DNA from: Ailanthus altissimus
Lineage: Eukaryota; Streptophyta; Magnoliopsida; Sapindales; Simaroubaceae
Direction: 5' to 3'
Assembly (NCBI GenBank): GCA_946807835.1
Contig: OX327694.1
Span: 10,242,001 to 10,306,000 of the forward strand
DNA length: 64,000 nt
The position numbers and the translations under genes were made by a program. Positions 10,885 to 22,315 of this stretch are shown here, in pieces (within the stretch, counting starts at the first letter, position 1; each line of letters opens with the position of its first letter). Below the pieces are notes generated by a model. It searched no databases. It was not told where the DNA came from and worked only from the letters and a program-made list of their open reading frames with translations.

Positions 10885-11701
10885 TCATTCGTACACATAG
10901 AGCGAATCACATAACTCGACAACTAGACTTCCCAAAGTTAGTGACTCACCCCCTAAAACTTGCCTATGCATACGGGATATACCGGTCGGGTCTTAAACTT
11001 TCACCACACTGTAAATCTGAGGATATCAATGGCCTTTGAAACTACTTTAAAAATTTTAAAAATTGTTTCTTAAACTGAACAAAGAAATGCATAATTATAA
11101 CTATATACTAAAATCGTAAATCATGCTTATGTATTAAAAATCACATAAAACATACAATTTCAATATGCGAAAACATATTAAATGAAAGATAAACCATTAC
11201 AGATTTCCACTTACAAACCGCTTCAAACTCAATTCTTCTTCAAAAAAATTTCTTCTTTTACCGCTCTTGATTTTCTTCACCTACACAACATAAATGATAT
11301 TTAAAACCTTTACAATTGCTAAAATTTCACTTAAACTAATAAATGACCTAATCGGCTTACTAAGCCTTGAATGGATTCCACTTTCCGATTTTCATTTAAG
11401 AAGTAATCAATCTAGTTTAATTTACCATCCAACGCCATAAAAATTTCTTAACGTCCTATAAATTTGCTTGAACATAATTGCCCTTCATCTTACCAAGCTA
11501 ATAGAAAACAAATTCCAAAAATATTCCATGACCGTCTGACACTCCGATCGACTGTAAAATTACCAATTTAGGTTTAATACCCCTCAAGTGCACCATAAAA
11601 AAATATTTCTACTAGGGTTGAAATCGAGTAACCCTACAGTTTTTTTATCGCTTATACAGATATCTAGGCATCTACACTACCAATAGGGATCGGATATTAC
11701 A
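10885..11701 (-). repeat. gypsy-2 3' LTR, proximal fragment
   Basis: Resumes the minus-strand LTR after the nested copy, from the block with CGTACACATAGAGCG to the TGTAATATCC-type start at 11701. A second deletion of roughly 900 bp lies near 11490-11510, where the sequence jumps from the ATAATTGCCCTTCATC block to near the LTR start. Together with 8239-8391 only about 970 bp of a ~2.7 kb LTR remain. Confidence 0.78.
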
Positions 11702-11740
11702 ATTTCACCCCTCCTTAAATAAACAATTTCGTCCTCAAAC
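11702..11740 (-). other. gypsy-2 polypurine tract
   Basis: The minus strand reads a diverged GAGGACGAAA box, then TTAAGGAGGGG directly before the 3' LTR start at 11701. Same arrangement as 2838-2867 in gypsy-1. Confidence 0.7.
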
Positions 11741-11759
11741 TTTAAATTATACCTGCCCC

Positions 11760-14700
11760 AAAGAGGTGAGGATGTTATATTCGCATCTGATCTTCACATT
11801 TTCATGTGGCTTCCTTTACTCCATGGTTCATCTATAACACTTGCCAGGGAAATGCTTTTATTTCTAAGCACTTGCTCTTTATAGTCTAGAATTTGCACAG
11901 GCTTCTCTTTGTAGGTCAAATTCTTGTTCAATTTTATTGACTATTCCCTTTAGGACGTGCGAAGGATTTGCTAAGTACTTGCAAAGCATGGAAACGTGAA
12001 ACACGTCATGGATTATGGCTAACTCTACCAGTAACCGTAGACAATATGCCACTTTTCCAACTCTTTTGACTATCTCATAACGCCTAATCTATCGAGGACT
12101 CAACTTCCCTATTTTCCCAAATCTTTATACTCATTTTCATGGTGATATCTTCAAGAAGACTTTATCACCAACTTAGAACTCTAGGTCCCATTTTCAATTA
12201 TCTACATAACTCTTTTGTCTATCATTAGCTATTTTCAATCTTTGTGTGATAACTTGAATCTTTTCTGAAGTAATCTAGACAATTTCTAGACCAATAAGTT
12301 TCCTTCCACCGACCTCATCCCAACAAACTGGAGTTCTGCACTTTCTTTCATACAAGGTTTCATATAGTGCCATCCCGATATTGGCCTAGTAACTATTATT
12401 GTAAGTGAACTCCATCAATCAGGTGAGTATCCCAGCTCCCCTTAAACTCTATAACACACGCCCTAAGCATATCTTCGAGTATCTGAATTGTTCACTCAGA
12501 CTGGCCATCCATCTGTGGATGAAAGGCTATACTGAAATTCAATTTTGTGCCTATAGTTTTCTGTAAGCTGAGCCAAAATTAGGAAGTAAACCTCGAATCT
12601 TTATCTGACATTATGGATACTGAAGTGCCATGAAGTTGTACCACCTCATCTACATACAATTGGGCTAATTTATTCAGGGAATAATTACTTCTGATGGGTA
12701 GAATATGGAAAGATTTTGTCAATCTATCAACAATTACCCATATCGCGTCATTGCCTTTTTTGGCTACGCGAAAGTCCAACCACGAAATCCATTGTTATCA
12801 TCTCCCATTTCTACTCAAGGATCGGAAGGGATTGTAAGAGCTCTATAGGTTTATGATGTTTGGCCTTTACCTGCTGGCAAGTTAGGCATCTAGAGACAAA
12901 TTCGGCTATATCTTTCTTTATGCCTTTCCACCAGTAGTGCTCCTTTAAGGTATGATACATTTTTGTGCTCCCTGGATGCATAGCATATGCAAAAAAATGA
13001 GCTTCTTCTATAATCTCTCTTCTTAACTCATTCACATCCAGCACACATAATCTCTGACCCAAGGTTACTACACCATCCCAGTCACTGAAAAGTCCATTCA
13101 CTGCCTAGACTCGATTTTACCCTTCATTTAACCACTTGTGGATCTTGAGTCTGTAATTCTCTGATTTGATCAACTAGTACCGGACGGACTTGAAATATGG
13201 CTAATAGTACTCCCGAATCTGACAACTCCAATCTCACACCCAAAGATCTCAATTCTATTAGCATTGGTAGATATGCGACCTTTAGGTGAGCTACTGAGCT
13301 TACAGGCTTCCTGTTGAGAGCATCTGCTACTACATTAGCTTTTTCTGGATGGTACTCAAGTGTGCACTCATAATCCTTGATAAGCTCTAGCCATCTTCTC
13401 CGCCTCATTTTTAACTCTTTCTGGGTGAACAAGTACTGCAAGCTTTTGTGGTCTATAAACATATTGTAGGGAACTCCATACTAATAATGCCTTTAAATTC
13501 TTAGAGCAAACCCTACCGCTGCCAGCTCTAGGTTATGTGTGGGATAATTCTACTCATGCTTCTCCAATTGTCGGGAAGCATAGGCTATTACCTTCTCATT
13601 TTGCATCAGTACACAACCTAGACCCTGCCTGAAAGTATCACAATACATGGTAAATCCATCCTTCCCTGACGGAAGTGTAAATACTGAGGCTGAGGTCAAT
13701 CTTCTCTTCAACTCATGAAAAATCTATTAGCACGCCTCCGACTATAAAAACCTCTCTTTTTTTCGAGTTAACTTAGTTAGAGGAGTGGCTATCTTTGAAA
13801 ATTCCTCTATAAACTTCATATAGTATCTAGCCAATGCTAAGAAACTACGAACCTCCGTCACATTGTGGGTTGTCTCTAATTCACTATAGCTTTAATCTTC
13901 TAGGGATTTACAGTTACCTTATCTGCAGAGACATGTCCTAAAAATGTAACTATATTTAACCAGAATTGACATTTATTGAGTTTGGCGTATAGTCGATGCT
14001 CTCTTAAAGTCTGCAAAATAATCCTCAGATGTTCTGCGTGCTCTTCCTCACTGCTTGAATAGATCAGTATATCATCAATAAATACTATCACAAACTGATC
14101 TAAATAATACCAAAACATTATGTTCATAAGATCCATAAAAATAGCTGGGGCATTAGTCAGCCCAAAAGGCATGACCAAGAATTCATAATACTCATATCGT
14201 GTCTGAAAGGTAATTTTGGAAACATATTCCTCCAAGATTTTTAATTGATGATAGGCTGACCTCAGATCTATCTTGAAAAATACTTTGGCCCCCTGCAGCT
14301 GATCAAACAGATCATAAATTCTTGGAATAGATATTGATTACATACTGTTACTTTATTCAATTCCCTGTAATCAATGCACAATCTCATACTTCTATCTTTT
14401 TTTCTTTACAAATAAGACCGGTGCCCCCCAATGAGATGTACTCGGCTTGATGAAACCCTTATTCATCAACTCTTCTATCTGAACCTTCAATTCTTTTAAT
14501 TCTGAATGAGCCATTCTATAGGGTATTTTAGAAATTGGTTTCGTTCCAGGGGCTAATTCTATTTGAAACTCTACTTTTCTATCTAGAGGTAACCCCGAAA
14601 GCTCATCTGGGAACACATCCAAAAAATTCTCTAACCACAATAATATCCTCCAATTTTATTCCACCATCTCTTACTTCTATTGTATAGACTAGATATTCTT

Positions 14701-15170
14701 GACACAACTTTCGGAGTATGTTCTTTGCCCTCACTTACGAATACTATACTGGTAGGAAGTATTTTTTGTACCCCACAGAAAATAATCTTAGTTTCCCTCG
14801 GCGTACATAATCTGACTTCTTTTTGGAGGCAATCCACCATGGCTTGATATTTGGACAACTAATCCATCCCAAAAATCACATTAAATTCACTGATGGCTAA
14901 CAGAATCAAGTCCGTCAAAAATTCTTGGCCCTCTATACAAATTTTACTACCCTTATACACATTTTCTACTACAATAGAGTCTCCAGTAGGAAGAGACACC
15001 ACCACACTACAATCTAATTGAGTGGGTAGCTTCAAGATCTATCAGTACATAAACATCTTGATAAAAAACTAACATCGTACATGTTATAACTTCTGGGGCT
15101 ACATCCGTCACCCATTAAGTCACTACAAATACCTTAGCTTAGGTATGAGGTCTGCCTTGTTACCCTCCAA
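11760..15170 (-). pseudogene. pol: gypsy-2 pol: protease, RT, RNase H, integrase, chromodomain (decayed)
   Basis: Homologous to gypsy-1 pol along its whole length, with the protease region added. Order on the minus strand: degenerate protease (about 15150-14860; the active-site DSGATHS reads DLEATHS), RT lead-in with [13 protein letters not shown] near 14510, RT with [12 protein letters not shown] and FIDD at 14071-14082, RNase H ([10 protein letters not shown] near 13455, VVADALNRK near 13320), integrase HHCC (AMHPG near 12980, CLTCQQ near 12880), part of the DDE core (12780-12480), and a chromodomain with several stops (about 11970-11770). The frame changes several times. The TAG at 12386-12388 falls at the same codon as the TAG at 2185-2187 of gypsy-1. 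Confidence 0.85.
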
Positions 15171-16470
15171 ATGATCCACCTCGACTGACTCCTCTACTAG
15201 GCTGGCCTGAGCTGCTGAGCCCCTTGAATTGGGAACCGCCTTGACTCTATCCTCGACCACCACTGGTTTGTCCGGGAGCTGGTAGTCTATATTCTAGCCT
15301 ACTACTAGCTCTAACGTTCGAATAATCTTTTATATAATGGCCCTCTTGACCACAGTTATAGCAACCTGTAATCCCCTTTCTACAATCTCTTAGATGAGCC
15401 TTACCGTATTTGTTACATATCGGAAAGTTTTTCCAAATCTCTTTAGTGCTTTGGGATCCAGCTGATGGTTGTCTGACAGAAGCTTAACTTGATTGAGCTC
15501 ATTGGCTTAGTTTCTGACTACTGGACTATGTAGATCTCTCTTCCGTTCTTACAGATTTACTAGGTCCTTTCCAAGAACGACCTGACTAGTCTCTTTTCTG
15601 GCCGTACTATTGCAATTTAGGAATGGCTGCTATGCTTCTTTCAACTTGAGTTGCAGTTTCCACCAATGCTCTATACTGAGTATTAGCTGCTAATACTACG
15701 TAAGCCCTGATTCGAGGATTGAGGCCCACTGTAAACCGATTAGCCTTTTGCTATTCATTATTAGCTATGAAGGGAACGGCACGGAAGAGCTCTAAAACTT
15801 CTTTTCATACTTTGCCACGGAGAGAGAACATTGTTCTAGCTTGAAAAACTCTTCTATCTTCACATCTTTATAACTCTTGGGGTAGAACTTATCCACAAAT
15901 TCTCTTCTAAAAAGCGCCCAAGATACCCCATCTGAATTCCTCCTCTGTAAAGCCTTTCCACCAGTCATTTGCCTTTTCCTTCAATAAGAATTATGAGTAT
16001 TAAACCATATATTCTTCCGAACACCCAATAACCTGGAAATTTTCTTCATTGTTTTCTAACCAAAATAGGGCTTTCTCAAGGTCTTCTGTACCATCATATA
16101 ACTTAGAGCCCAATTTTTTGGCTCGCTCAATGGACACTCCCGCCTCTCTTGGCTATTGAATTGTTGTCGCTAGTATATGGGCCATCTGAGCTACATTTAT
16201 GTTTCTACCCTTTGGCTCGACAGGTTGAGATGACTCAAAAGGAGTCTGAGGCCTTGAACATTTAACTACTCATTCACTTGCTCCTCTTCAAATGCAAGAG
16301 CCTCTGCAGCTGCTCTCCTAGTATATAAGCCCCCACGACGATGCAGATTTTCTGTGAATTTATTAATACAAAGGGTTATCAATTTTACGAAATTCAATTT
16401 AATAAACTTAAAAACAATGCATGCAATTTCAAGAATCTCATTCTGAAATAACTTTATAACTAATACCTTC
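15171..16470 (-). pseudogene. gag: gypsy-2 gag remnant with mutated zinc knuckle
   Basis: Gag coding sequence on the minus strand with many stops. The N-terminal part near 16330-16260 has the basic-then-acidic RRAAAEALAFEEEQVNE seen in Del/Tekay gags. A CCHC knuckle near 15370-15318 reads CYNCGQEGHYIKDY: the first three ligands are present and the last cysteine has become tyrosine, a single G-to-A change. A Gly/Arg/Ser-rich stretch surrounds it. The original start codon is not recognisable. Confidence 0.72.
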
Positions 16471-16479
16471 AAAAATCGA

Positions 16480-16491
16480 GCTCTGATACCA
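16480..16491 (-). other. gypsy-2 primer binding site (initiator tRNA-Met)
   Basis: The minus strand reads TGGTATCAGAGC, the standard 12-base primer site complementary to the 3' end of plant initiator tRNA-Met. It lies 3 bases inside the 5' LTR end at 16495. Confidence 0.88.
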
Positions 16492-16494
16492 CTC

Positions 16495-16669
16495 TAATAA
16501 AACCCGCCCCTAGACCCTTTACTGTAGATCCTGGTGGGCTCGGCCAGCCACCCTAACAAAAGTTTCTCAGAATATTTGTGAAGATAATTTACCAAATTTA
16601 AAAGCAAATGATAAAGTTTCCTCTGTTTTTCTGAGAATCCAAAAACCAAAACCTGCTATAAAGATCACA
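16495..16669 (-). repeat. gypsy-2 5' LTR, primer-side fragment (175 bp)
   Basis: The last 175 bp of the minus-strand 5' LTR, next to the primer site. The rest of this LTR continues at 19821. Its terminal CA has become TA on the element strand. Confidence 0.8.
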
Positions 16670-19600
16670 TGTAATATCCAATCCCTATTAGTAGTATTGG
16701 TGCCTATATTTTAGTTTAGAGTAATAAAGACACCGTAGGGTTACCCGATTGTAACCCTATTAGATATATTTTTTATGGTGTGCGTGAGAGATATTAGACC
16801 TAATTTGATAATTTCACACTCAGTCTGTACATCGGAATACCCTAGAATATTTTTGGAATTTTTCTCTATTGGCATGGAAAAGGAATTTTTCATGTACTAC
16901 ATAAATTTCTATTTAATGGTTATGCATGGAACAAGCCTTTGTTGAGAAACACAATCCATATATTAGAGAATGGACCAATTAGAGACAAATTCATGGATTG
17001 CCAAGTTGAGAATTCTAGTTAGTTCTTTTGACTATTCCAACTAGATAGATACAAGGGAACCAATTACATACTTAGTTTCTAACCAATGGCAATTTAAAAT
17101 TTTAGAGTAAGCTGGGGGGCAAATTGGTCAATTGAGGGAGCACTATATATAAAGTAGAAGTGTGTAAGAATTTAATGAGATTAAAAGCATAACACTTAGA
17201 GCAAAAGAGAAGTAAAATTTGTCCAAGTGAAGAGGGGTGCTGCTACAGTGAAATTTCAAGATTTGTTTCATGATTTTTCATTCTTAATCAAGCAAAAATA
17301 AAATCAAATACAAGTTTCTAAGATCAATTAAAGGCTCCATTAGTGGAAATCCAAGAAAAAGAGATACGAAAAGCATTGTTTTATGAGTATGATATGTGAA
17401 CTTTCATGATTGCTTCAATTAATGTTCTTGTGTGTATTCTTGGTTTAGATTGATTTGAATTCTAGCGTGGAGCTTGAAGGAGTCATCAAATTGAAGAAAT
17501 TGGCAAGGTAAGAATTAGAGTTTTGGGTGACTTTGATGTTGAGACTTCAATTAGTTGTAATTAGGGCATTAGAATGAAATTGGTTTGATTTTTATGCTAT
17601 TGGAACAAGAAATTGAGAAAAGAAATATATTGGATGATGGATGTAAATTCTGCCACTTTAGGGAAGTTAGGGTTGAGTTGTGTTTTAATTGAATTGTTGT
17701 GGATAAATGGTGCCTTATGTAAATTGAATGTATATGGATGGTGAAAAATAAAAAAACATGAAGAAAATGAGACATAATTATCCATTTTGGTAAGGTGAAG
17801 GGCAATTATGTCCAACTAAAGTTATAGGCTGTTAAGAATTTTTCAGGGCATCGGATGGTGAGTTAGATTAGATTAAATGACTTCGTATATGAAAATTAGA
17901 AAGTAGTATTCATCCACGCTTTGTATGCCGATTAGGGTGTTTATAGTTAAATGAGATTCTAGCATTTGATTTGGTTATAAATATCTTTTATGGCATGTAG
18001 GTGAAGAAACTCGAGACCGATAACAGAAGCAGAAATCCGGAGCGAAATTGAGCTCGAAGAGGTTGTGAGTGAAAATCTGTCATTCTATTTATCTTTCGTT
18101 TATTATATTTTCGCGTAATGAAATTGTATGTTTTATGTGCTTTTAATGCATAAACATAATTTATGATTTTGATATATATCCATAGATATGCTTTTACATG
18201 TTCGGTTTAAGAAACAACTTTAAAACTACTACATTAGCTTTAAAAAGGCCATTAGTACCCTCAGATTATAGTGGTGGTGATGGTTTAAGTCCCAGTCAGT
18301 ATATCCCGTACACATGGGCAGGTTTTGGGGGGTATGTCACTAACTCCGGGAAGTCGGGTTGTCAAGTCATGTAAATGGCTCTATGTGTATGGGGTATTGT
18401 CTCGCTATATGTATACGATATAGGATTCCGCTGCTTAACCAGTGAGATGTCACAATGGGTGTTGCTAGCTGAGATGCCCCGTGACCTACTCACATGTGCA
18501 GTGCTAGTTGAGTCACTGCGTGATTATAGAGCTTTAGGGTTACCATTGATACAATTTCGAAAGAAAATGCGAGTTATTATGTTTTATAAATCTTGGATAT
18601 AGTTTTCTGAAGATGCAAATAAAATCCGCTCGGTAGGATTTCATCGGCTTATGATGTTAGAAACTATTTTACTACGTTATACAAATTTTAGAAACATGAT
18701 TTATGCATGTCCTTAGAATTTAATATCTATCCAAAAATTTATTTTAGTTGAAATTTTGAATGCACTCACTAAGGTCCTTTAGCACACTCATTTTGTGTTT
18801 TATATTTTTTAAACTCCCTTTTCAGGTGCAGGTCTCGGTACGCAAGCTGCTGATTAGTGGTTTAAATCTGAAGATCATTTTTGTAAATGTAAATGTGCTA
18901 AGTAGCACTCTTTTTATTTTTTGCATAGTAGTATAGGCTTGTGTATTGTACATATGTTTTGAACAAACGAGAAGAAATTTCGATATTGTGATTATCGTTT
19001 CATGTTTTACTAGTATGCCAGTTTTTGAACAAAAATGAAATTGTTGAGTTGAGATGGATTTGGTTTTGAAAAGAACCGGAGGTTCTATTTGGAGATATTG
19101 AGAAGCTGTATTGAAATAGAAGTTATGATGTTAGAAACTATTTTACTACATTATACAAATTTTAGAAACATGATTTATGCATGTCCTTAGAATTTAATAT
19201 TTATGCAAAAATTTATTTTAGTTGAAATCTTAAATGCACTTACTAAGCTCCTTTAGCTCACTCATTTTGTGTTTTATGATTTTTAAACCCTCTTTTCAGG
19301 TCAGGTCTCGGTACGCAAGCTGCTGATTAGTGGTTCAAATTTGAAGATCATTTTTGTAAATGTAAATGTGCTAAGTAGCACTCTTTTTATTGTACATATG
19401 TTTTGAACAAATGATAAGAAATTTCGATATTGTGATTATCGTTTCATGTTTTACTAGTATGCTAGTTTTTGATCAAAAATGAAATTATTGAGTTGAGATG
19501 GATTTGGTTTTGAAAAGGATCGGAGGTTCTATATGGAGATATTAAGAAGCTGTATTGAAATAGAAGTGTAATTCTTTGCAGGTTTTGTATTGAATTTTCA

Positions 19601-19815
19601 GAAAAACACGGGAAGCTCTTCCCGTTATTTTTTGTAAAATTTAATAAGTTGTTTTCATGTATATTCCAAGATTTTCTCAGCAATAGCAAGAACTAAAAAG
19701 GGGTTCGCCTTGCAAAATTTCTCCACTTACATAGTTAAATTCGGATAACTTCCATCAGGGTGCCCTGCAGGGCTACTGGGATGTACAGTAGAGGGTCTCG
19801 GGGCGGGTCTTGTCA
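16670..19815 (+). repeat. Solo gypsy LTR (+) nested in gypsy-2 5' LTR, with perfect TSD
   Basis: Runs from TGTAATATCC to CTTGTCA and is flanked by identical 5-mers TCACA (16665-16669 and 19816-19820). No internal domain is present, so it is a solo LTR left after LTR-LTR recombination. At 3146 bp it is longer than its relatives (~2762 bp) because of an internal tandem duplication (18649 onward). TATA near 17144-17153. Confidence 0.88.
18649..19566 (+). repeat. Internal tandem duplication in the solo gypsy LTR
   Basis: The segment starting TTATGATGTTAGAAAC at 18649 starts again at 19123, an offset of 474 bp, and runs in parallel to about 19566. The second copy lacks about 30 bp near 19391 (the ATTTTTTGCATAGTAG stretch). 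Other LTRs of the family have this segment once. Confidence 0.8.
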
Positions 19816-22315
19816 TCACACTTCTATTCAAATATTTGTCTCAACTTCCAAATAGGATCTCCGGTCCTTCCAAAATCAAATCCAGCTCCATACAACAATT
19901 TCATTCCAATCATAAAATTAATTTACTAATGAAAAGTAAAAACTGTCACTGTACTACCGAAATATTTCTTGTTTGTTCGAAATATATTTACAATATGCAC
20001 AAAGTCTATAACTACTATGCAAAAGTCAAAAAATGCTACTTAGCACATTTACATTTACAAAATGACCAATCTTGGCCCACTAATCTGCTGTAGGAGAATT
20101 AGCAACTTACACACCTGAAGGGGAGTTCAGAAAACATAAAACATAAAATGGGTGAGCTAAAGGATCTCAACGAGTGTATTTAAGATTTTCAGTGAAAATA
20201 TAAATTCTGTATAAATATTAAATTCTGAAAACTGCATAAAACATGCTTCTAAAACTATTATAGAATTGGAAAATAGTTTCTAAAGTCATATGCTGATAAA
20301 ATCTTACCGAGCAGGTTTTATTAATAATATTTGTAACAATGTCCAAAATCTGTAAACATAATAACTAAAATGTACACATATAAATACATGATATGTGTTC
20401 AGTAACTCAAAAACTATTAAAAATTCGCTTGGCCATTTTCTTTCTAAACTGCACTAATGGTAACTTTAAAGCTTTATACTCATGCAGGGATTAAACTAGC
20501 ACCATACAACGTGAGTAAATCATAGGGAGTCTAAACTACCAACACCCACTGTGATATCTAAAGATATCTCACTGGCTATGCAGCAGAATCTTATATTGCC
20601 TACATTTAGCGAGACAATCCTCGTACATATAGAACGACTTACATGACTCGACAACCCTACTTCCCGGAGTTAGTGACTTACCCCCCAATACTTGCTCATG
20701 CATCCGAGATATGCCGACCGGGTCTTAAACTATCACCACATCATAAATCTGAGGGTACCAATGGACTTTCAAACTAATTTAATAACTTTAAAAACTATTT
20801 CTTAAACTGAATAAGGAAATGCATAATTATAATTGTATACTAAAATTGTAAATCATGCTTATTCATTAAAAATCACATAATATATACAATTTCAATATAC
20901 AGAAACATATTAAACAAAAGATAAACCATTACAGATTTTCACTCACCAACCGTTCCAAACTCAACTATTCTCCAAAAAATTTCCTTCTTTTACCGCTCTC
21001 GGTTTTCTTAACCTACACGCCATAAATGACATTTAAAACTTTTACAATTGCTAAAGTTTCACTTAAACTAATAAGCGCCCTAATCAGCTTACAAAGCCCT
21101 AATGAATTCCACTTTTCAATTTTCATTTGTCGAAGTAATTCAATCTTGTTTAATTCACCATCCGACACCTTAAAAATTTTTTAACACCCTATAAAATTGG
21201 TTGGACATAATTACCCTTCATCTTACCAAGAATAGACAATTATGTCCCTTTTTCTTCATTTTTGAATTTTCTATCACCCATATACATCCAATTAACACAG
21301 GGAATCATTTATACACAACTCAAACCCTAAAATCCCTAAAGTGTTCGAATTCCCTTTCTCACCCAACACAATTCTTTTCTCAATTTCTTGTTCCAATGAC
21401 ATTCAAATTATACCAATTTAATTCTAATGCCCTAATAACATTCAATTGAAGTTCCTACAACAAGATCACACAAAATCTTAATTCTTACCTTACTAATTCC
21501 TTTAGTTTGGTATCTCCTTTGAGCTCCAAACTTGAATTCAACTCAATCTAAATCAAGAATTCACACAAAAGACATTAATTGAAGTGATCTTGAAAAATCA
21601 TAAACCACTATCACTAAATAAGGTTTTTCTTACCTCTTTTCCATAGGTTTTCACTAGTGCAAGCTTTAGTTGATCTTAGAAACTTGTATTTACCTTGATT
21701 TTAACTTGATCAAACGTGAAAACACATGAAAAAAAGTATTCAATTTCACTATAGTAGTATCTCCCTCTCATGGCCGAAAATCACATATTTTTCTTTAACA
21801 TATTATGCTTTTAACTTAGCCAAATTTCTAGACACTTCATCCTTATATAGTGCTCTCCCAAAAGTCCAATATATGCCTCAACTAATTCTAAATTACCACT
21901 AGTTAAAATGGAAGTATTTAATTGGTTCCTTTCTAACTATTTAGTTAGAATAGTCAAAGGAACCAACTAGGCTTCCAACTTGGTAATCCATCAACTTGTC
22001 TTTAATTGGTCCATTTTCTAACATATTGATTGTGTTTCTTAACAAATGCTTGTTTTATGGACAACTCTTACATGGAAATCTATATGTTAAATTAAAATTT
22101 CTTTTTTCAAGCCAATAGAAAAAAAAAATCCAAAAATATTTCATGACCATCCGACACTCCGATTGACTGTGAAATTATCAATTTAGGTTTAATACCTCTC
22201 ACGCGCACCATAAAAAATATTTCTATTAGGGTTAAAATCAGGTAACCCTACGGTTTCTTTATCACTTATACCTAAATCTTGGCACCTACACTACTAATAG
22301 GGATCAGATATTACC
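19816..22315 (-). repeat. gypsy-2 5' LTR, main part
   Basis: Reverse-complement LTR from just after the nested solo LTR (19816-19820 is the second TSD copy) to the LTR start at 22315. With 16495-16669 it makes about 2.67 kb, close to full length, unlike the heavily deleted 3' LTR. The TATA counterpart lies near 21842-21849. Confidence 0.82.

Larger units (their letters stand above)
8239..22315 (-). mobile_element. gypsy-2: near-complete Ty3/gypsy element with LTRs, gag and pol, on the minus strand
   Basis: On the minus strand: 5' LTR (22315 down to 16495), iMet primer site, gag, pol, polypurine tract, 3' LTR (11701 down to 8239). It sits inside the satellite. The flanking 5-mers are CGAAC (8234-8238) and TAAAC (22316-22320); the two differences are what deamination of one CpG on both strands would give. 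Satellite sequence continues correctly across the junction. Both LTRs were later entered by plus-strand LTRs of the same family. Pol and gag carry many stops and frameshifts, so this is an old copy. Confidence 0.85.
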
